Shown: positions 13,401-22,380 of the stretch, piece by piece
Position numbering within the stretch: the first letter of the stretch is position 1
Layout of the letters: each line of letters starts with the position of its first letter
Origin: Ectocarpus siliculosus
Lineage: Eukaryota > Sar > Phaeophyceae > Ectocarpales > Ectocarpaceae
Assembly: GCA_000310025.1 (NCBI GenBank)
Contig: FN649751.1
Span: forward strand, 6,146,871 to 6,210,870
Reading direction: 5' to 3'
Length of the DNA: 64,000 nucleotides
Position numbers and translations under genes: made by a program
Notes under the pieces: model-generated
Seen by the model: only the letters and a program-made list of their open reading frames with translations
The model's database searches: none
What the model was told of the DNA's origin: nothing

Positions 13401-16400
13401 AGTCGTATAAGCAGCGAACCGGCGGCAGGCGGCGGGCGAACGTCAGGGCGGCGTTGCGGGAACACTTGTTTTCCTCTTCATCGTGAGCGTGGTCGATCGC
13501 GCGCCTGGATCTGCAGTTAGAGTGCTCTACAAGTTCCTATCTTCGGCGGAAATATCTGACGAGGCTCTGCGTCGGGCCCAGAACGACGCGTTGTTATATC
13601 GCGAGCTTGCGTTGGTTCGTTCCCGACGCCTGTAGATTGAGTGGAGTGATTGTTGCTGCTTACGCTACGGTCAATGGGGGTCCCATGTCTCGACAACCCC
13701 GAATATTCCTCGGCACGTGTTTTGGAGGTGTTGAGTAGAGGCGGGTATTAAAGGCCACCCGAGTGTTAGCGACCACCTGGCTTAAAAATTCATATCTTGC
13801 CAACAATATCGGGGAATGCCTTTTTTTTTTTGTCATGGACCATGCCGATCGTTTAAGCGCAAGTTTGCTCCAGCTGGATAAAAACTGAGCCCTCTATAGC
13901 GTTCGGCGCCAAGGTGGCGTACGATATCCCAGCCTTTCTCGATTTATTTATTTTCCAGCCGCTAAGTGCGTGTTAACGAAGTGCCGAAATCAAAATCGAA
14001 AATCAAAATCGAGATCTGATTGGTCGAATATCTGCTACCTCCTGATGACGCCCTTTGATTTTTAGAAGTTCCTCTGTCTGGGAAGAAGTCCCAAGGGACT
14101 TTTTCTATCAAGATCAACATCAAAGAGGCAAGGAGTTCAAGGAGTTTGCCGCGAGGCCGCTGCAAAGCAAGTGCACGACACGGCCTGCTGCACACTGCTC
14201 ATAGAGGGGCTATCGGCACCCTACCACCGAGACCATGGCCATTATTTGTAGCCAGAAGGCTCTGCTCGCCGGCACGCCATAAACGGGCCGGCTCGTTGGG
14301 TGCTCGAGGAGAAATGCCGATCGTGACAAGCGGTGAACGGACTGACGATCAGAACAGGGCTGCGCGGCTTTTCCGGGCTGTTCCGTGCGGGAGAGGGCAG
14401 TTGCAACCTTTTTTCTCCACACTCACGATACCCCATGGCATCTAACCTTGTACGAGACAGATGGTGGGTAAAGCTACCTCCCGTCGCGTGGCATTGTTAA
14501 TGCTGTTGCTTCCTCCTTCGTATTTTTTTCTATAAACAGTCAAACGAAAACCAGGGGATTCTTCGTTTTTGTCCCCGGGTAAGCATTTTTTTTTTTAATT
14601 CTAAACGCTCGCTATTAGTACCATCATCATTGTTTGTGCCAAAGGAGAAGTTCTGGGAAGCAGTAGAACGAGCGCAATCACTAGTATTCAAGGTAGCCGT
14701 TAATACCCTCCGGGCCGTGTTTTCCCTCAATATTCCATCTTCAACTTGGGCAAACGGCTACCGCTGTACCTTGTCACTTATAACGATTTTTCTTCTTTTT
14801 TTTTTTTTTTGTTACGGGATAGATGGTAATGTTAGCTATCGTTCGATATTTAAATATCATCGTAACTCGTTGTATTGCCACAGAGCGAACTCTTGGCACC
14901 AGGGGTAGCTTAAGTGGCCTTTAACCCTTACGTGAGTACAGGCCGATTCAGCTCCGTCCTCACCGCCGATCACTTTGCGTGCCGAAAGATCGCCGTTGTG
15001 CCTCGGCTAAGAGCAAACAACTACATAGATAGAGACCAGCAGGGAGACACAGGCAGCCCACCCCAAAAGCACGCTTATCAGCAAGGCGCACAGGACTCAC
15101 ATAGCACAGCACTATTCACCCATGCCTCATCTCTATGACGTGAGGCAGATATCCTTGCCAGATCCAATCTACTGCCTACCGATACTGCTGTAGTCTTCAG
15201 ACTCAAACGCACAATACCATCGGAGGGTACATACAGCCCCTGAACATCTGCTCAACCCGGTGCCGCATCCGCGGGGGAGAGCAGAGAAAACGCGCACCGG
15301 AGCCGATGCTAACGTACGGCCTCGGTGCTTGATGTTGTTGTGGTTGCGGTGCGTGTGGTTCCCAGTATTGGGAGTGAAGGGTGGTTCGTCTGCTGTGTGC
15401 AAAAGTTCGCTCAAAGACGAGGGTTTTCGGGACTACAGCTCCAAGACAAGGGTTTTCGGGACTACAGCTCCGATCACAGCTCCGATCACAGCTCTCTATT
15501 TGTAGTACAGAGTAGTAAAATTTATCACGATTTTTATGCATTTTTTGCGATAGCGGGTGATGCTCTCGATTCTCTGGTGAGCGGGCCGTTTTTTTTTCTC
15601 CGTCGATCTGGCGCTTCTGTGAGGCGGTCTTCCGTCCGCGTCTTCGCATCTAGCGCCGCTAGCATATATATGCGCTTGCCCTATGCTCTGTCCAAGGATG
15701 AGGTGGAAAAGGTGTGCCAACAGATATTGCTTGCACAGGTACATCCTGTGTGCGGACGGTTGCTGTCGGAGACAGGCATGCACACCTGCTCAGGAACTAC
15801 TGCTGCTGTACAGTCTAATTCTTTCCGCAAAACTGCTACTGCTGTACAGCAGTAGTACTACTGTACTCCTGTTCGTCACCCTTTTACATATACCGCGTCC
15901 CCATCCCTGTGAGCCCCACACATGGACCCACTGCTGCACCATCCTTGCCACCGTGATTTATGGGTGTACACGCATGCTTGGAAGATCTTTGACGGCAGAG
16001 AGCCAGTTGTGGGAAAATGAACACAAAAAATCAAATTAACCCAGTCACGCAAGGGTTAGTATCCGTCTCTACTATTTATCCAATACGGTAATACCAGACG
16101 CCTACCGCACGCGTGCTTCACTCATTGGCGCGTCCCGTGCTGACGCCCAGGCGACTTCACAATATGGAGAGTGCGCAGATGACATACTTTGGACGTGTTT
16201 TTTTTTTTTTTTCCTTCATAGCACTAACGGTGGATTTTTATTTTTTTAAACCTTGGATTCGGGGAACCCCAGTTCGCAGCGACACGGGTGCTTCCGCTCA
16301 TTGGCGCGTCCCGTGCTGATACGTGTTTGTTGTTTTTATCGATGCGTTGGATACGGTGAACTCCACTTGCCAACAGCGCGGGTGCTTCCACTCATTGGCG

Positions 16401-19400
16401 CGTCCGTTGCTGAAACTGACAACACATATGCAGCCTGGGTGCTTCCACTCATTGGCGCGTCCCGTGCTGATACGTGTACGGCTTTTGTTTTTCCGGTGAG
16501 ATCGATTAACTCTACTCGCCAACAGCACGAGTGCTTCCACTCATTGGCGCGTCCCGTGCTGAGGCTGACATCACATATGCAGCACGGGTGCTTCCACTCA
16601 TTGGCGCGTCCCGTACTGATACATTATTTGTGGTCTTTTTCCTTCCGATGCGTTGAATTCGGTGAACTCTACTCGCCAACAGCGCGGGTGCTTCCACTCG
16701 TTGGCGCGTCCCGTGCTAAGGCTGACAGCACACATGCAACACAATGCGGTTAACTCTACTCGCCAACAGCGCGGGTGCTTCCACTCGTTGGCGCGTCCCG
16801 TGCTGAGGCTGACAGCACACATGCAACACGTTGCGGTTAACTCTACCCGCCAACAGCACGGGTGCTTCCACTCATTGGCGCGTCCCGTGCTGAAACGTGT
16901 ACGGCTTTTGTTTTGTTTTTCGGTGAGATCGATTAACTCTACTCGCCAACAGCACGAGTGCTTCCACTCATTGGCGCGTCCCGTGCTGAGGCTGACATCA
17001 CCTATGCAGCACGGGTGCTTCCACTCATTGGCGCGTCCCGTACTGATACATTATTTGCGGTCCTTTTCCTTCCGATGCGTTGAATTTGGTGAACTCTACT
17101 CGCCAACAGCGCGGGTGCTTCCACTCGTTGGCGCGTCCCGTGCTAAGGCTGACAGCACACATGCAACACAATGCGGTTAACTCTACTCGCCAACAGCGCG
17201 GGTGCTTCCACTCGTTGGCGCGTCCCGTGCTGAGGCTGACAGCACACATGCAACACGTTGCGGTTAACTCTACCCGCCAACAGCACGGGTGCTTCCACTC
17301 ATTGGCGCGTCCCGTGCTGAAACGTGTACGGCTTTTGTTTTGTTTTTCGGTGAGATCGATTAACTCTACTCGCCAACAGCACGAGTGCTTCCACTCATTG
17401 GCGCGTCCCGTGCTGAGGCTGACATCACATATGCAGCACGGGTGCTTCCACTCATTGGCGCGTCCCGTACTGATACATTATTTGTGGTCCTTTTCCTTCC
17501 GATGCGTTGAATTTGGTGAACTCTACTCGCCAACAGCGCGGGTGCTTCCACTCGTTGGCGCGTCCCGTGCTAAGGCTTACAGCACACATGCAACACAATG
17601 CGGTTAACTCTACTCGTCAACAGCGCAGGTATTTCCACTCGTTGGCGCGTCCCGTGCTGATACGTTTTCGACTTTCGTTTTTTTTTTTTTTTATTATTAT
17701 TATTTTTTTTATTGCGTTGAGATCGGTTAACTTCCACTCGCCAACAACACGGTTTCTGCTTCTGTTCATCCGTTCCCGTGAATGCTGTTGTATGCACTTT
17801 CCAATTACGCATGCGGCCGCTTTGTATTCCGTGGGACTTGTCAATGCCATCAGTGGAGACGATAGCTTACGTGAGCATATTATCGTCGATGCATTCGGCT
17901 ACATTTACCCGTCTGTGCGCGGCACAGACCAGGTACGGGCAAGTAGTCCCGAGTGAGCCGCGGGAAACAGAGAACAAGGCACCGGCACCATGTGCATACT
18001 CTTGACAGCACACACCACGTGCCCCACTGCCGCGGGTCGATCGGTTATGTCCGATGCCGCAAGGTTTCCCCACCCCGTGCAGTACGATGGCTGCTATCGT
18101 GGCACGTACAGCAGCGCGTTTTCTCCGTTGAAATATTTTTTCAGCGATAGTACATCTCGGTTGGGATGAACCACATCCCATGTGTGGGAGGGTACCTATC
18201 TGAACGGCGTGGCGAGAGAGACTGCGGTACGCCGCTTATCTTACTGCACCCTCCCCCCCCCCGTGCTATGCACGCAGCGGTGAGGTCACAAGAGTAGCGG
18301 GACGCGGGAAGGAACACGGCAGACACGACGGATGTTGAACACGGACCCGATTACACACCTTATATGGAGGGTCCCGAGCGCGCGCTGGTCGCTTCCCCAA
18401 TGCTTGCGCCGCGTCCCGTCCCGTCCATTTTCTAAACTGCCGCCGCTACTGCGTTAGGCGGCTGCTGCTGTCCTTCCGTTGCTTCACGCGCTGTAGCTCT
18501 CACACGTTACCCGACTTTGCTACAGCCCCTGCGTGGACTCGATCACGGAATGACATCCCCACCTATAGACAACAATAATAAATCCAAACACCGTGACCCT
18601 GGGTTTCCGATAGAAAATGAAGCCAAATTCTAATTCGACTGTTACAAAATAAACACCAGTTTATTCTATCTGCTCTTCGAACAAACCTTCCTAAATATGT
18701 TGTGTCGGGCACGTAGTGTACCCCGACGAAATCCTTGATTCATCGTCTTGTGTCTCCATGTGCGGTACACGCCTGCATAGGCGGTTCATGAAGCTTGCGC
18801 GAACGGACACCGGGATGCTCTTGAGCAGCTCTTGAAGCGAGGGGCAGACACACAAAAGACAACCTTCCTTGGGGGGGACACACCTCTTCATTTGGCCGTG
18901 AACTCCGGCAATAGATCTGCTGTATTCTTGCTCCTCCGGCACGGATGCGACCCCAATGTGCCCAACAAGTACTCTGCGACTAGTTTCCACTACGCTGGCA
19001 GCAAACCCACAATCGCCAAGCTCCTTCTACGGTAAGTTTTCGAGACACTAGTGTTTACCCGGTGCAGATCATACAGATTGTTATTTAGCGTTGCCTATGG
19101 GTACAAACACTGGTTGAGTTCGACTCTCCGAGTATCAATCTGCCGCGGTGTCATGGAATCCTGCACGGCATCGCAAGCATGCAAGGCGCCAACGTTCGAA
19201 TCGACGCAGAGCGATTGGGGGTTGAGATTAGTAAAGAGAACACGCATTCAGCCCTGACTTGGGGTGTAGTCGGATGCTGAAGACCGCCTGGTCGGTTGGA
19301 GGTAGGCCGTACCGGGCATGGTCTACAATAGTGTATCTGGAGCAAGTCAGATGAAACCAGCTCCTGCTCGTAAATGGTACGGTCTACCACGTCAGTAGAT

Positions 19401-20365
19401 AAGCTTGTTATCAGATGAACTTGTCACAAGTTGTCGCCACTGCCTCACAAGCTAAAGCGTTGGAAAGAGGAACAATACAGGGAAAAACCCACCCTGGTCA
19501 CCCACCTAACTCTGTAGGGATATGCGCCGCCCGGGACGTGGTTTCCTGTGTTGGATTCTCCCTCGGGGTTGAAAATTCCAGGATATGTCGTTTAGCTTTC
19601 AGCACGGCGAAATCCCCCCCGCCCACGCCACGGGGCAGGTTACCATATGGAAATGGTTATGCGCTACGCGGTTGGTCCGAAAAATGGAAATCGCCCCACG
19701 CCGGTCAGAGGAAGTGACCAACATATCCACCAGCGTCATTCCCTAACCGCTCCTACCCTCTGGAAAGGTACGGCGGGAAAGTCTCCCTACGAGATAACTC
19801 TAGGAAAACTCCTTGGGACCGTGTGCACGAGGAGTGTCCAGACAATCGAGAGCTGAACAAGCTGATGAAGGAGGCCTTCGACCGCGAGGAAGAGGCGCGT
19901 GCTAGGGTAAGAAATTATATTCGACGCAACCATCTCCTGGGTTGTGGGCTTCGGCTAGCGGCCGTTCATCGTATCCAGAGAGAACCCCCCATAACCCCAA
20001 CCTCGAGGATAAACGTCCAAAGCGTTCCGTGCCAAGTTATTCAATACATACTTGTTGCTGCTGCACGTGGCCCCTCGAGGTGTTTCGCACGAGGCGAATC
20101 TCCGGCATCTAACCTGCCTAGCGTAAAGATGCTGCCAAACCAGTAATTTGTGTGGACTGTTACCCCGTGACATTCATCCTGTCTGTCGTTGGGTTCTCTC
20201 CCTAAAATGCTCGTTGTTGACGCTATCGAAAAGGCGGAGCTCGCACGGGTGAAAGAGGAGGAAGATCGTGCCAATGCCAAGAGGCGGGAAGCCAACGAGG
20301 CGAGGGAGAGGGGGAAGATCGAGAAGACAGCATCAGCGTATAGGCAATGGCGGGGGGGGGGCTAG
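9768..20365 (+). CDS. Ankyrin-repeat protein, four exons, intron 1 interrupted by a retroelement
   Basis: Predicted exons are 9768-9908, 18781-19031, 19768-19906 and 20234-20365, giving about 220 residues. Phases match at every junction. The sequence across junctions is ankyrin-like: GRT|AVHEACANGH at exon 1/2 and AKLLLR|YGGKVSLRD at exon 2/3. Exon 2 also holds GDTPLHLAVNSGN, the classic TPLH-type helix start. Three to four ankyrin repeats are followed by a charged Glu/Arg/Lys coiled coil (exons 3-4) and a stop after a G-run at 20351-20361. Ankyrin repeats mediate protein binding; no enzymatic domain is visible and the partner is unknown. Intron 1 (9909-18780) is 8.9 kb. Removing the 8176-bp element leaves 696 bp, an ordinary length here. 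The exon 4 acceptor (AAAAG) is weak, so the C-terminus is less certain than exons 1-3. Confidence 0.75.
10381..10434. repeat. (AG)27 microsatellite
   Basis: An uninterrupted AG dinucleotide tract lies in ankyrin intron 1, about 80 bp before the left end of the retroelement. Confidence 0.97.
10517..10755 (-). repeat. Split direct repeat B2 (element 3' end)
   Basis: A 239-bp copy matching 11088-11326 at a constant offset of 571. It forms the outer terminus of the element, next to the flank ending GGAGTAG. Confidence 0.9.
10827..11087 (-). repeat. Split direct repeat A2
   Basis: A 261-bp copy matching 18432-18692 at a constant offset of 7605. It directly abuts B1. Confidence 0.92.
11088..11326 (-). 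repeat. Split direct repeat B1
   Basis: A 239-bp copy of 10517-10755. It lies between the recombinase ORF and A2, and its junction with A2 has no intervening base. Confidence 0.92.
11404..12609 (-). CDS. Tyrosine recombinase of the retroelement
   Basis: A 401-residue open frame. Its C-terminal half is a tyrosine recombinase catalytic domain that should cut and join the circular DNA intermediate at the target. Around residue 206 the sequence ITRSDEVF matches the box I arginine region. HSLRIGDATALASGG near residue 346 is the box II H-x-x-R motif with the usual following Gly/Ala residues. A tyrosine in AYKPYAP about 30 residues later is the candidate nucleophile. The N-terminal half (SWCTFRRLTGKP, then LIDFVAWC) resembles the SAM-like core-binding domain. 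The true start is uncertain because the frame overlaps the upstream ORF at 12278-13000 by 332 bases. The recombinase may be expressed by frameshift, splicing or as a separate product. The frame is intact, so it could still be active. Confidence 0.85.
   Translation of the reverse strand: MRALPRGGGGLPRLAAHMRPNRTAARRSTRGWPRSISRFRTWDRQDRTLLPTSWHPARRALSCLEGLCTPGFNSWCTFRRLTGKPKFLGQRARGLHVWELIDFVAWCFESEGNLASTISGKLTAVQHFHTCRLEASVELDLSSPMLKCALRGMARNHVAMGTVRRVRLPVLWRMPLDGESARQNWGEGGRVMWLCLCLSYLFITRSDEVFANDAGRVHEAHRLTRVDKSLFADGTQLDFSHCRRADRVEMRFRGHKADQEQKGNIRVRTRDEVTGPQSGVRARGGAVALVVELLSCHATLPDSAPLAPYRSGRAVRVVKYSAALRAVREVVAKSGRNPQEYALHSLRIGDATALASGGDIAERVIQREGKWRSNAYKPYAPNNVEDSRRVSRNLQTAAGLY
12278..13000 (-). 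CDS. Gag-like or linker ORF of the retroelement
   Basis: A 240-residue open frame just upstream of the recombinase and overlapping it in another frame. It is rich in Ala, Pro, Gly and Arg. It has a charged Ala/Lys helix near residue 25 and a Gln-rich segment (LAQVNQQVQDLGQ) near residue 165. No zinc knuckle or enzymatic motif is visible. By position it could be the end of a Gag-like protein or the recombinase N-terminal extension. The last part, beyond the overlap, is probably a shadow. Confidence 0.45.
   Translation of the reverse strand: MQLVGTTAPPPASRAPAVPSAEAAKAAAKDRARMQGDLRRLKAWLILGRPPAVAKLSEPKWQSLPRKGVLVSEKVAASLDTLSNFRVEDRGRNVGHGNGAGGAEERRAPLARAARGPQPLISSPTEKTNRGAGSPAWRGGPTSVGSAHAAKSNGSTPVYTRLAQVNQQVQDLGQAGQDSVTDVLASSSSSTQLSRRTLHARLQLLVHVSEADGEAQVSRATCQGPSCVGVDRLRSLVFRV
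13064..13465 (-). CDS. Possible Gag-like N-terminal ORF of the retroelement
   Basis: A 133-residue Arg/Asp-rich frame ending at 13064, directly before the next element ORF. Its C-terminus (LRGLVDGLREELQRG) looks like a coiled coil, which suits an assembly protein. Very GC-rich sequence keeps several frames open here, so coding status is uncertain. Confidence 0.35.
   Translation of the reverse strand: MFPQRRPDVRPPPAAGSLLIRLQPRPDADTGLHAERQGCGRASRARSGGDTLDTTHEVYRAIGGDLDGSPLDAERVTYSREASSGILVARDRDRHPRRPPPADETELAPLRGLVDGLREELQRGRDEAGGDRQ
13521..16090. other. Retroelement interior without recognisable coding capacity
   Basis: This is where reverse transcriptase and RNase H would sit in an autonomous element. 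Only short, uninformative open frames are found and no RT-like YxDD motif was seen. A small direct repeat of about 25 bp (CGAGGGTTTTCGGGACTACA and similar) occurs at 15418-15475, followed by a duplicated TCCGATCACAGC. Long T-runs occur at about 13812, 14587 and 14797. Confidence 0.5.
16094..17665. repeat. Hairpin-forming minisatellite with a 427-bp higher-order unit
   Basis: About 18 copies of a core containing TTGGCGCGTCCCGTGCTG, spaced roughly 55-105 bp apart. From about 16480 to 17640 they are organised as a 427-bp higher-order repeat: the same text recurs at 16500, 16927 and 17354. In many copies CAGCACGGG and CCCGTGCTG form a 9-bp inverted repeat around a 21-nt spacer, for example 16854-16862 with 16884-16892. 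Copies reading CAGCGCGGG would still pair in RNA through a G-U wobble. The array lies inside the retroelement. Open frames across it are a by-product of the repeat. Confidence 0.93.
18432..18692 (-). repeat. Split direct repeat A1 (element 5' end)
   Basis: A 261-bp copy of 10827-11087. It forms the other outer terminus of the element and is followed immediately by ankyrin intron sequence beginning AAATATG. Confidence 0.92.
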
Positions 20366-22146
20366 TCGATGGTTCCTTTGGGTGCTATGCTCGAACAAGC
20401 CGAAAATGAGTTACGGTAGAGCTGGTGCGTCGCTTGGTCGTAGAGCTCTTCACCGCCCTTGTTGGTAGTCTCCGTAGGAGAAGCCAGTCAAATGACCGCA
20501 GTTATGCCTGCCAACTCATCACGGGCTCTTCGCCGCTTGTCGAGCGTCGGATTCGACGTTCAAAACTACTGTCGGTGCGCCGGACAGTCAACTCTGTTAC
20601 TCGTTCGAGCTCCCCCTTTCTAGATGACGCCGTACTTCGAGGCCAAGCACTGTCTACAACCCTTGCACAAGTACGACATACCTTTTCCCCCTTGTTGCAG
20701 CCCCCTGCACTCCCATTCCCAAAACTACTCGTCAAGACAGGTCAGCACCGGTTGGACGCCTAATAAATCGATACTTTTCTCTCCCGGTATTCCTTCGTAC
20801 CACAAACATCCAATGTACGTTCTATTGCGCAGCCACAAACTCGTAAGATCGCGCGCGCGGACGTCGAATAACCCCCTCACCCCGCCTCTCATCTATGCTT
20901 GTGTGCTTTGTGTTTGCAGAACTGGACACCGCTTCACAGTTCTGAAGAGGTACCTTTCCTCCCTTATTTAGGGTACCTTGTCCCCCGCGTAGAAAATAAA
21001 TGACAACAAAATACTAAGTCAACTACCAACACAACGATCTAGGTCTTCCCTGATCGTTCAACTTGACGTGCGAGTTGCTGTTGTGTTGACCTTTCACATC
21101 GTTCTGACCTCTATTCTCTACCTCTTGTTTAACACTCTTCGGAAACAAAGAAACGAGCGTACAAGCTAACCCCATCTAAGGTATCGGTCGATGCGACGAA
21201 CCAGGCCCACCATCCGCGAACTTCCATTTGTCAATAGACAGATTTCAATAGGACGGGGTTACCACCGCTACAAACAAAGGAGCACCTATCCTAGCACCCA
21301 CAACAAGCAGGGAAGTCGGGTTTTCCCGCTGAACAGGTCATCTACATCCCGTATTCTCCCGTGCGGAAAGGATGTGAATCCAAGCATCCAACCACATCTA
21401 AAACAAAAACTGATTTTCAGCGCACTTCATGTGACCAGCAAGTGCAACCTGTCGTTGAATTTTTTTCCATTCACCCCAACTCCGCCGGGGAGATCTTTGT
21501 CAGGTGTGCCACCAACCAGACAAACACCCCCCCTTTCCCATTCGGGGTGAGGGGTGGTCGTAATGATGGTAGTTCTACTCAGACTAGCATAGCACCTGAG
21601 AGGGTCGGGAAATAGAAACAAAACAAATAAACATATCAAGACGAGCGATCTAGTCGAACTCGTTCTTCACGGGCATGCAAGTCCAAGCAAGGCAGAGACA
21701 GATCAAGTTAACATACAAAGAGTGGGAAAACAAGCAACCACCGAAAAACAAACCCAGAGCGACCCGTTCCTGGCTACAAAAATCTGCGCTTCCCTACGTC
21801 ACCCGCTGACCCTCTCTTCAGGTTCGTCAGCAACTCGGTTGTTGCCTCCCGTAGCTTGCAAGCCTCTTTTCCCTTGTGCCGCGACGTCATGCAACTCCCG
21901 TCTCCAAATCAAACCCCGTGTGCCGCCCCGCTGTCTGCCTTTCCTGAGCACGGCAGCCGTCTAGATGAGCTGGCACCTCCAACCGTCGGCCAACTGGCGA
22001 GTGTAGAGCGTTGTGGAGCCGCCATTGCTTTCAAATTCCCCCCCAAAAGATCTAGCCTGAAATTTGCTAAATAGAGTAGCAGCCACCATTTCCAATCTAT
22101 CGCATTGGCGATGTGTTCTTGTGACGAATCGACTCGGAGATGGGGG
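20366..22146. other. Intergenic region between convergent genes
   Basis: This lies between the stop of the ankyrin gene (plus) and the stop of the OSCA-like gene (minus), so it should contain both 3' UTRs. Short open frames occur on both strands, but none has family resemblance or convincing splice sites. Nothing else was recognised. Confidence 0.4.
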
Positions 22147-22347
22147 TTAGTCCGATGCTTTGGTTTTCCGAGCCCGGCGAGCCGACGACGGCTTCGACAC
22201 ACCATTATACGTGTCGTAGTCAGCGGGGGACCAGAGCTTTCCACCCGGTGATTTCGGGGTCGTTATTCCAAGCTCCTGAAGTATTGGCAAGAGAGAGAGA
22301 GAGAGAGCGAGAGAGAGGATGGGAGAGAGAGAGAGAGACAGAGAGAC

Positions 22348-22380
<33 letters not shown>

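Larger units (their letters stand above)
10517..18692 (-). mobile_element. Tyrosine-recombinase retroelement (DIRS order, Ngaro/PAT-like) with split direct repeats
   Basis: Read on the minus strand, the order is A1 (18692-18432), internal region, B1 (11326-11088), A2 (11087-10827), a 71-bp spacer, then B2 (10755-10517). The A1-body-B1-A2-B2 order is the split-direct-repeat layout of Ngaro/PAT-type elements. These integrate through a circular intermediate with a tyrosine recombinase. B1 and A2 abut exactly, as expected if they preserve the circle junction. The A and B pairs align without indels (constant offsets of 7605 and 571) and appear identical by eye. A tyrosine recombinase ORF sits just before B1, the usual place. 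No reverse transcriptase or RNase H was found, and much of the body is non-coding or minisatellite. This copy is therefore probably non-autonomous, or the RT has been deleted. A Crypton (recombinase-only DNA transposon) is the alternative, but the repeats argue against it. No target-site duplication is visible, which is normal for this group. Confidence 0.8.

Noticed and set aside
16653-17607. Plus-strand 175-residue open frames with GCFHSLARPVL repeats
   Set aside because: They exist only because the repeat period keeps a frame open. They start and stop at repeat boundaries and have no splice or start context.
16094-17665. CRISPR-like array
   Set aside because: The repeats are unequal in length and spacing, and the intervening sequence is itself repeated with a 427-bp period. 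The setting is a eukaryotic retroelement. It is a minisatellite.
10517-18692. Classification as a Crypton DNA transposon
   Set aside because: The recombinase alone would fit, but the full A1-B1-A2-B2 split repeats are a retroelement feature. Kept only as an alternative.
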